A stretch of DNA of 64,000 nt from Sclerodactyla briareus. Taxonomy: Eukaryota > Echinodermata > Holothuroidea > Dendrochirotida > Sclerodactylidae. Position 1 is the first letter of the stretch; the number at the start of each line of letters is the position of its first letter. Made by a program: the position numbers and the translations under genes. Positions 32,879-44,939 of the stretch are shown here, in pieces. The notes beneath the pieces were generated by a model. It worked only from the letters and a program-made list of their open reading frames with translations. It had not been told where the DNA came from and did not search any database. Location of the stretch: assembly GCA_026419785.1 (NCBI GenBank), contig JAODTK010005859.1, forward strand, positions 62,001 to 126,000, in the 5' to 3' direction.

Positions 32879-32939
32879 CCGTGATTATATGAACTTAGTT
32901 GGACTTTTGCACATTGTACGACGCAGTGGCTATATGAGA

Positions 32940-33058
32940 AATTATTAACGAACCCTGTTCCGTCGAAATTGTAGAAATATGTGTTGCCGGTATGCCTTGA
33001 GAAATGAAGCCCCACGCCTGGAACGTGAATGTACTCAATTGGGAGGCCATCTGAGGGA
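32940..33058 (-). CDS. Exon: RHS segment before the core
   Basis: A textbook acceptor (TTTTAATTTTTAG) ends at 33059 on the minus strand. The exon reads S-P-S-D-G-L-P-I-E-Y-I-H and GVGLHFSRHTGNTYFYNF, then DGTGFVNNF. In RHS proteins a GLPxEYI segment followed by a YYYHxDxxGSV-like segment precedes the core. Here YFYNFDGTGFV takes that place. The donor was not identified; the frame is open beyond 32940 into the CA repeat, which cannot be coding. Confidence 0.7.
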
Positions 33059-33559
33059 CTAAAAATTAAAATCATGATTTCTATGTTCTGAAAGCCGTAC
33101 TACAGTAATGTCCCCTGGGCATGCTGGATAGATGTGAGAGTCAAGGGAGTATCTGTCAATGGGGGAAAAATACATTAAAAAAAAAGAGAAAAAAGAGCGA
33201 GGCCCAGAAGATCACAATGATAAATATTCGATCACTTCCTATTCCTATTGATATGTTCAGGTTGGAAAGTTTAAACTTTACGTGTAAAACTGTGTTGCTA
33301 GTGTAGTTAGTCTGAATTATTTGTATCCTTTCTATATCACCTTGGCTGGTTTCATACATGCAAAACCTTTGCATATGGATGTCTATTGACCACATATTTG
33401 GACACGAGATTGTAGTGTGAACGGTAATTTCATATGGAATTTCTATACGGCTTCATCGAACAAACTCTTCTTCGTCCTATCCTGGATGTGTTTATGCACG
33501 ACAGTATCTTATTTCGTATTTCCATAGTCTACTAATTAAAATGGTGGTTAGAGAAAACA

Positions 33560-34747
33560 ATTTGCAACCTCAATCAGACATCCGGCTCCACAATCTCCGA
33601 ATAAATCCATATAGTAGAGTGTATCCACCCCAGAACAACTCTTCTCATGTAACGCCCCCATTGCGTTGTTTGGAGCGATACACGCACTCCTCACCATTCT
33701 CCAGTGAAACACTAGTTGGTTATGCAAGTTGAACATCGTATTCAGATGTACCAGAAGGACTTTCTATGGACACCAAGTACCCGAGCGTCATATTGAAGCT
33801 GGGTATCACCCACTCGTGTGTATTGTTTAGTTCGTTACGGTGTATGATACGCTGTCCCCGTTTCTGTCGAGGAAGAGTCTATTTCCGGCACTGTCGTAGC
33901 CTATGCTGACCTCGTTGCCCACAGGGTCGATCCAAGCGACAACTTGACCAGCCCCGTCGTACCTTATCCTCCATGATCCACTCGTTGAGTTTATTTCGTC
34001 TTTAAGCTCCCGTGATTGTACCCGTAATCAAAGCTTGAAATAACAGAATCACTGCGGAGTTTATCACTTCACTGACTTCTGCCGAACTCTGTCGGTATGC
34101 GTACGTCGACTGGCAGCCATTAGGGAACACCTTTCTAGAGAGTCGCCCTTCGAGGTCATATTCGAAGGGAACAGCGGATGCGGAATCTTCGTCTTTGGAA
34201 ACTTGACACACACTCGATCCGGGAGTCCTAGGAAAACGATACAGGTAATCCTCGTTAGCCCGTAAAGAGCAATCCGCGCTCTCTGTCGTCATATTCGTAC
34301 AGGAATTGCTTCCCGTCCGGATAGGTCACAGTTCTTGGCCTTCCACTGGAGGTGTAAGTGATGCGTATTGTGCCCACATTGTTGGAGGCCCTCCGTTACT
34401 AAACCCCGTTCGTCATACATGAAGAAAAAATTCATCTTCACCTTATCTTGCCGCTGTATTACCAGACCATCCTAATCACCAGGAACGCGAGAAGGACTGC
34501 ACGGTTGCTTGCTCTGAGAGGAATCCGTTTTCGTCCACGGTTCGACTCTCTGCTGTACCATCAGGATAAGTCAATGTTCTAGTCCTTTCCTTCCGAGTAG
34601 AAAGCTTGTTTGTAGTATATCGATTCCATTGCCGTCAATGAAGAAGTTGAATTGTCCTACGAATCTACTGACTACTGTGACATCCCCATTTCCATCATTA
34701 AAGATAATGAACGTTTCTTTCGGTTCATAAATCCTCTCGTTTGCAAC
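33560..34747 (-). CDS. Exon(s): YD/RHS repeats
   Basis: A strong acceptor (TTATTCTATTGCAG) precedes 34747 on the minus strand. Through several indels the translation gives RIYEPKETFIIFNDGNGDV, FNFFIDGNGIDI, LTYPDGTAESRTVDENGF, FFMYDERGLVTE, IRITYTSSGRPRTVTYPDG, KQFLYEYDD, FEYDLEGRLSRKVFPNG, IRYDGAGQVVAWIDPVGN, EVSIGYDSAGNRLFLDRNG, and THEWVIPSFNMTLGYL with EYDVQLA near 33735. These are successive YD repeats (x-Y-D-x-x-G-R/N-L). In known RHS and teneurin structures such repeats wind into a hollow beta-shell. The segment from 33735 to 33560 is open in mixed frames (GYTLLYGFI, WIYSEIVEPDV) and is less certain. At least five frame changes and a few stops occur. The left end is undefined. Confidence 0.85.
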
Positions 34748-35368
34748 CTGCAATAGAATAAATGAAGGTTAGAAGAACTGCAACCTTCAAAAAATCACTT
34801 GCAAACCCGTTCAAAATATGTTCGATCCAGCAAACAGCCGGATTCTTATGTAAATCGGAAGATGCAAATATCTGTTTGACGTCGGAGAGTAATATTACTC
34901 ACATAGTTGTCAATAAATATCAATTAGTTATCAATGAGTACCCGAAATGTGGAAGGAAAAAAAATGACAACAGTTACCGTTTTGCCGAATTGAATCATCG
35001 GAAAAAAGAATAGGCTAAACCAGAAACATACATATGCTAATCAAATCATAAATCACACATTGGACGCAAACTAATCCACAAGACTAAAATTGATGATCTA
35101 TCACATTGAACGCATGATTGCAGTTCAACTCTTGTATCGTGTTAAATCCAATCTCACTGAATTACTTATATGTATATTTGAGTTCAAGAAAAACACTTCT
35201 GGATAAGGTTTCATTTCACAACCCATCGCCGGGAGGCGAGAATTCATGCTGGATCCATTACAAACTTAAATTGGTCCCCGACAAGGGACTGTTGGGATCC
35301 CTCTGTGCATTCTGGATTAGGGCGGACCGACTGCGTAAGCCGTCTCGTGCTGAAAAACCCAACCTCAC

Positions 35369-35654
35369 CAAAACAGGTGTAAATGACATCAGTCGATCTA
35401 TTTGAAGGGTATTCAGTAACAAACAGTTTCTTCCGTCTCGCGAGTCACTAATTTCGGACGACGAAAAGTCCCCATCTGGATCAAAGAGGCGGATGCTGCT
35501 TAAGATGCCGTGCATACTGTAGGTGAAGAGAGTTCGCCTGCCGTTTGCGTCGATGAAGAGGCAATGCGCCGTCGCTTTAATAGTGTACACGAAAATGGTG
35601 TCCTCGTCGGTTGTAACAGACGTAAGGAAGTTCCCACTACTGTCGTAGATATAA
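35369..35654 (-). CDS. Exon: YD/RHS repeats
   Basis: The acceptor CTCTATCCGTTATAG lies before 35654 and the donor TTTTG/GTGAGGT at 35368 (minus strand). One frame reads YIYDSSGNFLTSVTTDED, TIFVYTIKATAHCLFIDANG, RRTLFTYSMHGILSSI and RLFDPDGDFSSSEISDS. YIYDSSGNFLTSV and HGILSSIRLFDPDGD are typical of the RHS shell. About 95 codons without an indel make this one of the cleanest exons of the gene. It lies directly upstream, in transcription order, of the exon at 34747. Confidence 0.8.
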
Positions 35655-35839
35655 CTATAACGGATAGAGAAGAATCGACAAATGAGTCATTACTGGTGCG
35701 CCACCGTGCCAATTTTATTTTGGTTGCTATCTTTCCGGACTGTATCGAACATTTTTTTTTTGCTAGGGAGTTAATGTAAAACTTCCCAGACTCACAGAGA
35801 GCTCAATTGGACGTGGGGAAAGTGGGGTAAATAATTAAA

Positions 35840-36030
35840 TTTAATTAAAATCTAATCACACTATGCAAACAAAAATGTTACTCACCAAGTTTCAACCTGA
35901 TCGCATGTAAGGTTTAGCAGTTCAGTGAAAGTGACGAACAGAAACGGACGAACGAACGAACGAACCAACGAAACAGACGATGTGACAGACGGAGACGAAG
36001 ACGGCTTGTAGAGCTGCTTACCCGCAGCCA
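35840..36030 (+). repeat. Dispersed repeat with (ACGA)n core, copy 2
   Basis: AATCTAATCACACTATGCAAAC, then a run of CGAACGAACGAACGAAC, then TGCTTACCCGCAGCCAAAAAT, as at 3230-3480. 36030-36885 holds no recognisable gene. Confidence 0.6.
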
Positions 36031-36889
36031 AAAATATCCAGGTGCACAAGATACATCAAAATTGACTTTCCCACCAAACCAGCTTCCACGTCCAATCCTA
36101 CAATGAAGGCCTTCGAAAATTTACCCTTAGTTCCATTGATAGGCTATAAAATTCCCTAACCCCCACTGAATTATTTGATTGGTTACTATGGTGCTTAGGC
36201 ACTGGGGAATGGACAAAGACAGGGCTGATTAACATGAATACCTACATGGTTATATTGAGATCATGAGGTGATAATTGGCTGTCTGGCTATCAGTAAACAT
36301 TGGTTCTACTGTCCCATTGATTGTGTGGTTTTGTCTGTCAGTTCAGAGGCCTTGAGGGAAGAGGGATACGGGACTTAGGTATGAAACTTTACTACCTCCA
36401 CAAGAATGACAAATCAAGGAATCAACCACTGAAAGGCATCAAACAGTTCGAGCAAGGTGAATCACCTTCAAAGGAGGTTTGTATCACGTGATTATCATTT
36501 GTTGTGAAAGCTGGCATACTTTGTTTTCGGAAGTAGGCCGAATGACCTGGTGGGTTCTCAGGCACACATAATAGTGATACACCCACTACCGGCAAATCAG
36601 ATGATGTGCCTGCCCGTTCGAAATATGTGTGTTGCTCTAGCACGGATCAACTTGGAAAACATGGATACTGGAAGGGTTCCAATGATGACTAAGGGTGTCA
36701 TGGGTCACCATTGAAACGAGATGTGAGATGTGGGATTGGCATGCTCCTCCCAGTGAAGAAAACACCTAGTAGACACCCACCTGTGCAAATGCGGAGAGCC
36801 ACACATCGCCAGCTACAGGGGATGCCCAATCTTCAAGAAGCAGTCCAGACACAGGCCAACCCAGAAAGAAAACGGAAACTCTATACATT

Positions 36890-37945
36890 ATATAAATATG
36901 ACCTCAAAACAATAGGGTTCATGTACTCATCATCGGGAACACACATACCGGGTATGAGCGTCATCCATTCAGGTGGGGCGGCCATAATTGGCCAAAAATA
37001 ATTGAGTTTTCACAATTTCGATTTGCGACCAAAAATTCACCCCGCCCTCATATAGGCTCAAACCAATCGGGTTCCTGTAATCCCCCATAAGAAGCTACAC
37101 GCCAAATTGAACACAATCAGACCAACCATTCTGGCCTTTCTCGTGTTTGCCAGGTTATCGACTTTGGCCTCTGGTGACCTCCAGATGCCCTCTGACCTGA
37201 CCCCCAAACAATATGCAAGAGGATGAAGCTCAAGTATGAGCTTCATGCCTTCATCCCGGTGGGGTCGAGTTATCGTTTTCATAAGCCCAAATTGGCCAAA
37301 TTATTGGACTTTTCACGAGTTTTTCCTTTTTTGATTAAAATTCACCTCCGACCTATACCAGACCAAATAGGGTCTTGTACTCCTCATGAGAAAGCTACAC
37401 ACCAAATTTGAACCGATCAGACCAACCACTCTGACTCATCGTGTCCACAAGGTTTTTAGACTTTTAAATATACCTTGTTGACCTCGATGACCTCTCACCT
37501 GACCCCAAAACAATAAGATTCATGTACTCATCATCGGGAACACACATACCAAGATGAGTCCAGCCATCCTGGTGGGTCGAGTTTCGTGTTCACTAGCCAA
37601 ATTTGACCAAAATATCAATTTTCACAATGTTCCATTTTTTAAACCAAAAATGCCCCCCAATCTACACCAAAAACATTAGGGTTCTTGTACTCCCCATAGA
37701 AGCTTACACATCAAATTTCAGCCTCGGACCTCGGATGACCTCTCACCTGACCCCAAAACAATAAGATTCATGTACTCATCATGGGGAACACACATTACCA
37801 AGTATGAGCTTGATCCATCCAAGTGGGTCACGTTACCATGTTCACAAGCTAGGCGTCACATACACACATACATACTACACACACACACACACCATACTTG
37901 TCATGACTGCATAGATTCCTAGATGAAGTCAAGGAATCAAAAACG
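36890..37945 (+). repeat. TGACCT dispersed repeat, about two and a half units
   Basis: Repeated phrases: CAATAGGGTTCATGTACTCATC, GGGAACACACATACC, GAGCTTCAT, GTGGGGTCGAGTTATC, CAAATTATTGGACTTTTCAC, TTCTGTACTCCCCATAAG-like, and CTCTGACCTGACCCC. It ends in a CATA/CA tract at 37855-37895. Confidence 0.75.
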
Positions 37946-38097
37946 AATTTTAATGACGCACATTTTACAAAGCGACTGCACTACAGCTTCAGAAATGTTT
38001 GCACTTTAGCCCAGAGCAAACGGACAAGACAATCGCTCGTAGGATCGACTAAGAAATCGGATTGACATTCTTTGAGAGTTTAAAGCTGAATACGAAC

Positions 38098-38334
38098 CTA
38101 GCTGTTTGAAACGCGGTTCCCGTCTTGTCGTCAGTGTTATGCGCCACCAAGCCAAAAAGTTGTAGGAGGACAGTAAGATAAATCCTGCGGATTGTGGTCA
38201 CCGAGGGAAGGTAGGCCATCCTCGTTGTTTTCCAATGTTAGCGTTGTCCCATTCTCCTAAGGCCGGTTATCTGTCTGAGTGCCAGTGACGATGGGTCGAA
38301 AATGAGTTCTCTGCTGAAGCTTGCAAAGGCGTCG
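38098..38334 (-). CDS. Possible exon: lead-in to the RHS region
   Basis: The minus strand has an acceptor (AACAGATATAATCTACAG) before 38334 and a possible donor (AGCTAG/GTTCGT) at 38097. Frames give DAFASFSRELIFDPSSL, then NGTTLTLENNEDGLPSLGD. The second phrase resembles the D-G-T-T-L-x-L-x-x-x-D-G-L-x-S-I-T-D pattern that opens RHS shells in bacteria. The signal is short and broken, so the call is tentative. Its position between the post-CARDB exon and the first YD exon fits. Confidence 0.4.
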
Positions 38335-38349
38335 CTGTAGATTATATCT

Positions 38350-39815
38350 GTTGATGATGAGTGAAAGAACGTTTTTATTTTACTAACATTCGCTCTCCTC
38401 CGGTGTGAGGAACCATTTTTACTGCAACTGAGTTTCCTTGTTTCCTTCCAGCATTAGAACACACGTTCCAATACATTCAACAACAGAATTGTGGGCTGGG
38501 GTTGTCGAATACGCCTACGGCATTAGTTCTAGAAAAAAATATCCGTTATTCATATGCGGGGTATTTGGAAAGGGATACTGCGTTAAAAACAACGCCGTGT
38601 TAATGTCTTTGTCCAACGTCAACGTACGATTTAACCGATATAATGACACCATCAATGGTCAGATTTCTGCAAAGGTATTAGAATCAGTTGATCATAATAT
38701 TTTCCTTACCCTTTCGTATGGTATTACATCAACAGGAAATACTAACAACGACAAGGTCCAGTAGACGGTATGTAGTCATTATACCCACTCGGTATCCTCC
38801 GCCTGTCACGAGAGATGATAATAGAGCTACAACGTTGTACTGTTATTATAGAATGGGTATGTATAATATATTTGAACATTGTAGAACAACACGTCAAAGC
38901 AAATGTTCATATACCTGTGTTGTTAACTGTAATGTAATGCTGCCCTCTAACAGCATAACATAGGACATCGTCTTATTCCATTTTCACAAACTCGATATAT
39001 TGATTGTCCTGTTCCAAAATGATTGACCCTTCATCGACAGATACAACCCTGGTATTCCTGCGAATGAAAATTAGACATGTGTTTTAGAATAGCCGCTCTT
39101 TTCAGTGAGCTCTGGGGACACACAAAAAGTTGTAACGACGCAAGTAACGTACTTATCCGAATAGTGTGAGGGTAATGAACCAATATTTGAATAACAAATA
39201 ACAACAAATTGCCGATGACTCAAATAATATCCCACAACGATAAGAATCACAAAGCTGTAAATAATGCAAAACAGCGTTTGACGACTGCGTTCCGTAGGCC
39301 TGAATCCACGACAACTTGAATGCATGCCATACACTTGCCGAAACACGGCCGCTGAGGAATATGGTCGAGCCTACAGTTCAGGTAACGTTAAATATATCGT
39401 AAATTATATAGTTTTGGTCTCTAAGGTACGCCAGTAAAGCACAGTCAGACAGTCGGAAAATTTATCTTATGCATGGAAGTGAAGAGTAAAAAGCATCAAA
39501 AATTTCGAAACAATGTGTAGCAGGAAAACCTCCAATATTAACGAACAGTACATCGAAAACTTTACTATTTTTGCGGCAATGCTTGCTATGTTCTGCTGGA
39601 CCTAGTTAGTCAATCACAAGGTTATGAATTATGACACAAATATCCTAACATGAAAAAAATTCCTTTTGAGACCGACGGTAGCTACACCTTCTCATACATA
39701 GTTTTTCGAATTCACCATTCAAAATGATGATAAAGGATAGTATATGCGTACCACAAAAAGGACTTCCAGCCAACGCCGAAACTCCCTCAACTACCCGAGA
39801 AGAGAGATGAGGTCG
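38350..39815. other. Probable intron, no recognisable gene
   Basis: The plus frames 38438-38764 and 38688-38963 and the minus frame 39071-39346 (with a hydrophobic stretch) are not recognised and lack splice support. Confidence 0.35.
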
Positions 39816-39821
39816 AATTCC

Positions 39822-40865
39822 CTAGTCATCCAGGTTGAGGACACTTCGTTCTCTCGGGTGGCTGAGGATATCCCGATGTGTCATCGTCTGTGCTGTGTAG
39901 TACCCGAATCCGTCAACTATATTGATTTGGTGCAAAATGAATTCTTCCACTACCACAGGCCTTGCCCCACTGAGCTCAAATAATTCAAGACATTCGACAT
40001 ATGTCGTATAAATGTCTGGTGGCTGGGCCCGGTCACTGTCAGCAATGATTCCCACGTCCGATTCCATCTGTAGTCACTGAACATGAAGGGTCGATACAGG
40101 TCCTTGTATTCAGCAAATAAATTGGGGATACTATGATCTTGAGGAAACAGCAGCGACTGAAATCGAACCGATTGCACCGACACATCATTCAAGCGCGTAC
40201 TTACAAAAAAGAATCTCGAAGATGATCGGGTGGTAAACTCCCGCCTGGGCCTCTTCTTGTGATGTAGCTCTAAAAACAAGATGATTTTCTGTGAGCCAAT
40301 CTCTGCGTTGGGCGTGCGATGAAATCGAGTTGCCCGTCCTATGTTATAGAAAAGGGACAAAAAACAAAAAGGCGAAGGACATCGGTAAGTTCCGGTGTTC
40401 TTGACATATACGACAACCTGGCCAATATCGCCTGGTCGTAGGACGTCGTGGATATAAACAACCTTCGAGCTAGTTCTGGATATCTGCCCAATAACCTCTA
40501 AGCTGCAGGAATTCTACCTCGTCGTTAAGGACGAGATCATATTTCGATCTACATCAGTGCAGAAAGGTCAAATGTTGCATATAATCATGAGATGAAAATA
40601 TGAATGTTTGATGCGAGAATCTCTGAACCAGACTTTATATCTCGTAGTTGGCAGAATCTCTGCAGGGAAAACACTGTCCCCAATACGGCCAATGTCACGG
40701 CCCTTATAGGTGCTGCTGCGCAGTCTAGGAGCTAGGTCTAGTATTTCGAAATTTGACCTATGCGCGCTGTAAGAGCGATATTTGCTGGAGAACCAGAATA
40801 TGGCGTCATCCAGCGTACTCTATTATGAACAAAGATAGTGTCCCCTGCGTCTTGTGATTGCCAAT
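39822..40865 (-). CDS. Continuation of the giant exon: post-CARDB modules
   Basis: Continues the CARDB exon without a visible intron. A frame reading QTVTLAITRR...HYLC follows the PPC-like end of the array. Then come ILDLAPRLRSSTYKGRDIG, GDSVFPAEILPTTRYKVWF (IPT/TIG-like filament pattern), DVLRPGDIGQVVVYVKNTGT (the R-P-G-x-x-G-x-V-x-V-x-V-x-N-T-G pattern of NEW3/CARDB-like modules), YRPFMFSDYRWNRTWESL, and finally VGIIADSDRAQPPDIYTTYV and FELSGARPVVVEE. Bacterial homologues of this protein class have the same succession between CARDB units and later modules. Several one-base frame changes are needed. The left boundary is set where the last open frame ends; no clear donor was found. Confidence 0.6.
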
Positions 40866-43530
40866 GTCACTGTTTGATTGGGCGAAAGATTCCCTGGACT
40901 AGATGAGTCGAATTGCTAGCTGTTGCGATCTCGCTGTATCTTAGAAAGAGTGGATTCACGTCGACTTCGGAAGTACTTGTCACGTCTACAATTAGGGTTT
41001 CATCTCCAGGAACTGATGGAATTTGATAGGCAAGTTCCTCGTATAATCCAACCTGTGCCGAAGCAGTGCCGTCTACTTCCAATATTGGTAGCGAAACTGT
41101 AACTCCCATACCTGCAACACCGATGTTGTTCTCAAAATTGAAATCCCCCACATTGCTCCTCGTTCTCACAATAGCAAAGTGTTCCCCAGAGGTGACTAGA
41201 GGAACTGCAGCTCCTAGTGAAAAAACATCGGTGTTTGCTGGCGATGTTGAGACGGCATCTAAGTCAAATGATTGGCAGACACGGCCGACTTCAGAATCCA
41301 TGACGCTCCAGTCTTTATCGTCTGATAAATACACCGTGTCAACATTTGAATCCCCCCGCACCATTCGCAAGCCCAAATTTTCAACCGACCAATCAACTTC
41401 GATCATGGCGCCAACTGAGGCCATGTCTGATGAGCTAACAGACGTTACAACAGCGAGACAGGATGAGAATCCACCGCTCACTTCAAAGGTTGTTTCAGCA
41501 ATGTTGTTATCCTCACTCTGCTCAACGACTTCTCCACGACTATCAACGTCAATAATAAGGTAGAAAGTTGCTGTCGGAAGATCAAAGGGCAGAGAAAGTT
41601 CAACGCTCAATTCCGTGTCTCACCCGTAGGGATGACACCACCAGTTGGGTTTGACGCAAGACGCACATCAAAGGGATCGATTATCGAATCTTGGCTGAGA
41701 TAAATGGCATCTATCCAGCTGTCTTCAATATCTTCTTCTCCGACGTTTGTAATGTTATACGCAAGGGTGAAGGGCGCTCCGGAACTCAGCTCCATGCTGA
41801 TTGGTTCAATTGTCGGTGAGAGATCAGCCATTGGACCTTCGTATAAATTAATAACTTCGCTTAGTCCTACGTTATTATCCAGGTTGGGATCACGTACTTG
41901 GGAGGTAACATCCGTAGTCACTTCTATCTGTGCCTCTCCGTCTAGGATGAACGGAATTCTGAATGTTAATGTTCCAACATAGCTTACATTTTGCCCAAGT
42001 GTCCGCGTGCGTGTAATTTCCCAATTTGTGTCTTAAGAATGGTTGAATAATATGGACACAGTCAGTCCAGGAGGAAGCAATGGTTCCTGACCAGCGTTGA
42101 GGATCTCATAACTCACAGTGACAGAGGACCCAAATGACACATTCAAAGGACTGCCATTGATACTTTGAACGACCAGATCAGGAGTTCGGGATTAGGGAGA
42201 TCTATCGGCTCATCGCTTGATGCTTGAGAACGACCCAGTTGAGCCGACTGACCAGGCACAAGCTCAAAGCTTGTGATAACACTGACAAGAGAGAACCACC
42301 AATTTCCTGAGGTATGAGCAGTGTTTTAGAAGCATCGTAGAACTGACCCGTTTCCATCACGCCAGGTATGGAAAATACCGAAGCGTCTCGACGTCGTCGG
42401 TGCTAGACTGGTCGGTGAACTGGCTTAGGACTACCTCGTCATACCAACTTGACTCCGCAGGCATGCTATTTCCGTCATTCACCACAGTCCAACTCACAAT
42501 AATCGATTCACCCAAAACAAGCGGTTCCCATCTTACCGTACCCACTCTAAGTTTGTGTCGGTTGGAGGCTGGACAGGAAATGGTCCACGCAAAACGGCAT
42601 CTGGTGGAAAGCAACTAAGTGCGTCAGTTCCATAAAATATTTCAAACGATACATCTCCGCTCAATTATAACGGGAGACGGACTGTTGTGTTCAAGACTAA
42701 GGAAGCCTCTGGTGGAATGGCCGATTCGAGTGTTACCACTTCAAGTGATGACGATGATCCCAGCCTCACGACACTTACAATGGCAGTAAAGTTCGTCTCG
42801 TCTCGGCTTCTATTTCCTCCAACATTTGTTACCGTCCAAGAAAGTTGTAGTTCCTCTCCAGCTCGCAAGGTTTCTACTGATTCCCCATCGTTGGTTGTCA
42901 CCGTTATACCCGATGGGACCAGGCGAGGGGACAGGCATGGTATATTAACTTCAGTATCCACAGCGTTACTGCGATGCCACTTTCAACATGGATTTGAAGT
43001 GCATCGGTAATTACTTGTAATCCGGGCATTTCCAGTAACACCAGGTGGTATATCGAAACCAGCATCTGTCACGTTGTAAGCATCCCCTGATGACAAGGTA
43101 CTCGCAGAGAATACGTTTCCGAGAACCCAAGTTCGGCAAAATACTGAGCACTGCTCCAACACTACTCTGTCTGCTATTGCACCCCTCGTTGTATTCCCGA
43201 CTCCGTTATTTGTAACGGTCCAGCTTAATGACAGGTTAGATCGGCCTGTTTCGGAATCAGTACTCAAGGCGGATTCAAGGTTACTAACCACCAAGTCTGG
43301 CAATTTCTGTTCAACCTCAAACTCCAAGGAGAGGACGTTGTTGTCTTCGGAGGTGAATTCGAAAACAGAATTTCTGAAATCTGTAACCACATCAACTCGG
43401 TATGTTCCAGTGTCCCCAATGATCAAGTATATTAAATGTCGCACTTCTTTGGTAAGAGGCAGTGGGTGACAAGTCTTCTGACACAAGCTTCGAAAGAGTG
43501 TCTGTACACGGCGGTCCCTCGGTAAAGAAT
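40866..43530 (-). CDS. Giant exon: array of at least five CARDB modules
   Basis: The acceptor TATACATTTGCAG lies before 43530 (minus strand). The exon encodes consecutive CARDB beta-sandwich modules. Their central strands read LSLSWTVTNNGVG, LQLSWTVTNVGGN, IIVSWTVVNDGNS, VTVSYEILNAGQE, FTLAYNITNVGEE and IEVDWSVENLGLR, with W-x-D-x-(I/V)-(Y/V)-L-S strands (DSWIDAIYLSQD, SSWYDEVVLSQ, VDTVYLSDD) and closing E-x-x-E-D-N-N (SEDNNIAETTFEV, TSEDNNVLSL). The last part (GDETLIVDVTS, PLFLRYSEIAT) resembles a bacterial pre-peptidase C-terminal module. CARDB modules are predicted cell-adhesion units, mainly from bacteria and archaea. Frame changes near 42.98, 42.66, 42.35, 42.0 and 41.6 kb break an otherwise continuous coding sequence of about 2.7 kb. 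Confidence 0.88.
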
Positions 43531-44778
43531 CTGCAAATGTATATGATAGAATTTGATTATCAGTAAGCACAGACAGAGATTTGCTACACGGGGTTATTTA
43601 GACATATACTATTTCAGGTACGCGCTCCGTGCCAGATTTATGCCTGTTACAGAGGCTTGTTATTCTGCACTTGAGGTGGCCGTCTTTGAAGAGGAATAAT
43701 TTGAAATAGTAGACGCGCATCAATGCAAGCAGGTGAACTGATACTTGCGATTGAGCCTATACTACTCTCCGAAGTGTTCCCATCTAATACTCCCTGAGAT
43801 GACTGAGATCGAACATACGGTACAAAATAGCCCGAAATCTAGTAGACGGATGTTGGCCACATTAGATTCCTGAATAGGTCCACTGAGTACTGAGTGTTTG
43901 ATATTTGGCTCGAATACCTGAAAATTGTACGTGGCAGTAACACAGTAGTAAATGAACCGAATGTGAATCGCGACTGAAACGTACAACTGCACAATCGAAA
44001 CCTGCCAATCCCTACAGAATTTGCCTAACTCCATCGAAGTCAGACCGAGACGCTTTGATCTTCCCTAATAATACGGCGAATCTAGCAGACAGTAATACTA
44101 TCTCGCAGCCTTCCTATGAACGTTCCCGATTCGCAGCTCATCTTACGTGGAATAAGGGTTCCACACTCGCCGGGAATCCAATACCTCTTCTTAGCACTTC
44201 TGCACACTGCTTTGGAGGTTCCAATGTAGAAATACACACTAAGATGTTTTTCTTCTGATTTACCACAATAATTTCTCGACAATTTAAACTGGGGGACGTG
44301 TTGGCGTTGTGATAGCCGACATGCACCACTTTGCAATCATCGGCGTTAAAAACAAATAGAAACCTACAAAATCTTGAACAAATGATAAGGAATACTCTCA
44401 TCCATCTCAAAGTGAATACAATTCTCGTGTTTGTATCCACAGACGCCGCGCAAAAGGGCAACTTACTATATAGTTGAGTCTATGGGCGGCCTTGGCATCA
44501 ACCCCCCGTGAACTGTCACTATAGATGTTATTCTCTAAATGGTCACAATTGAAATATCTCAATTTAATAGCAACATGTAAACCTCAAATGTGGGTGAGTG
44601 GGGTTTTGATTGTCTCTTTCAATTTCTCGTTAACGCCAAATATGTAACATGACCTCGGCCCTCACAAAACACCTGGTACGAAACAAACACTCCGTGTGGG
44701 CTACTTCTCTTCGGAACCCTCTTGGTAGAATATTCCGTTTTTCACTAATTATATTCCTTTGAATTAGAGGATACTCAC

Positions 44779-44936
44779 CGCATAATCATACCAGAACCCA
44801 GAGTCTGGGACCCATTGCCTGCGTTTGTTACCGTCCAGGATACTGTGACGTCATCCCCGGATATTACGGAATTCGGCATAACTGTGACCCCTGTGACCTC
44901 TAAGTCGGCCGGAGGACTCAATACCACCGAAATAGT
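44779..44936 (-). CDS. Exon: CARDB module start
   Basis: The acceptor TTTGCTCTCATTCCAG lies before 44936 and a strong donor CG/GTGAGTAT at 44778 (minus strand). The 158-bp exon is fully open: TISVVLSPPADLEVTGVTV, then MPNSVISGDDVTVSWTVTN and AGNGSQTLGSG. It is the first half of a CARDB module (P-A-D-L-x-V...G-x-x-V-x-V-S-W-T-V-T-N-x-G). The second half would be expected on the next exon, and the start of the exon at 43530 ends such a module (DTGTYRVDVVTD, TSEDNNV). No indel is needed here. The exon is too short to appear as a long open frame. Confidence 0.88.
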
Positions 44937-44939
44937 CTG

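Noticed and set aside
31537..35654. Teneurin gene
   Set aside because: The RHS exons are accompanied by CARDB, DUF7619-like and adhesin modules on the same strand; no EGF, NHL or teneurin transmembrane region was seen.
39071..39346. Minus-strand frame with a possible transmembrane helix
   Set aside because: No splice sites and no relation to flanking modules; AT-rich sequence easily yields hydrophobic frames.
41066..41563. 165-codon plus-strand open frame
   Set aside because: Shadow of the CARDB array on the other strand; Ser/Thr-rich and without a recognisable fold.
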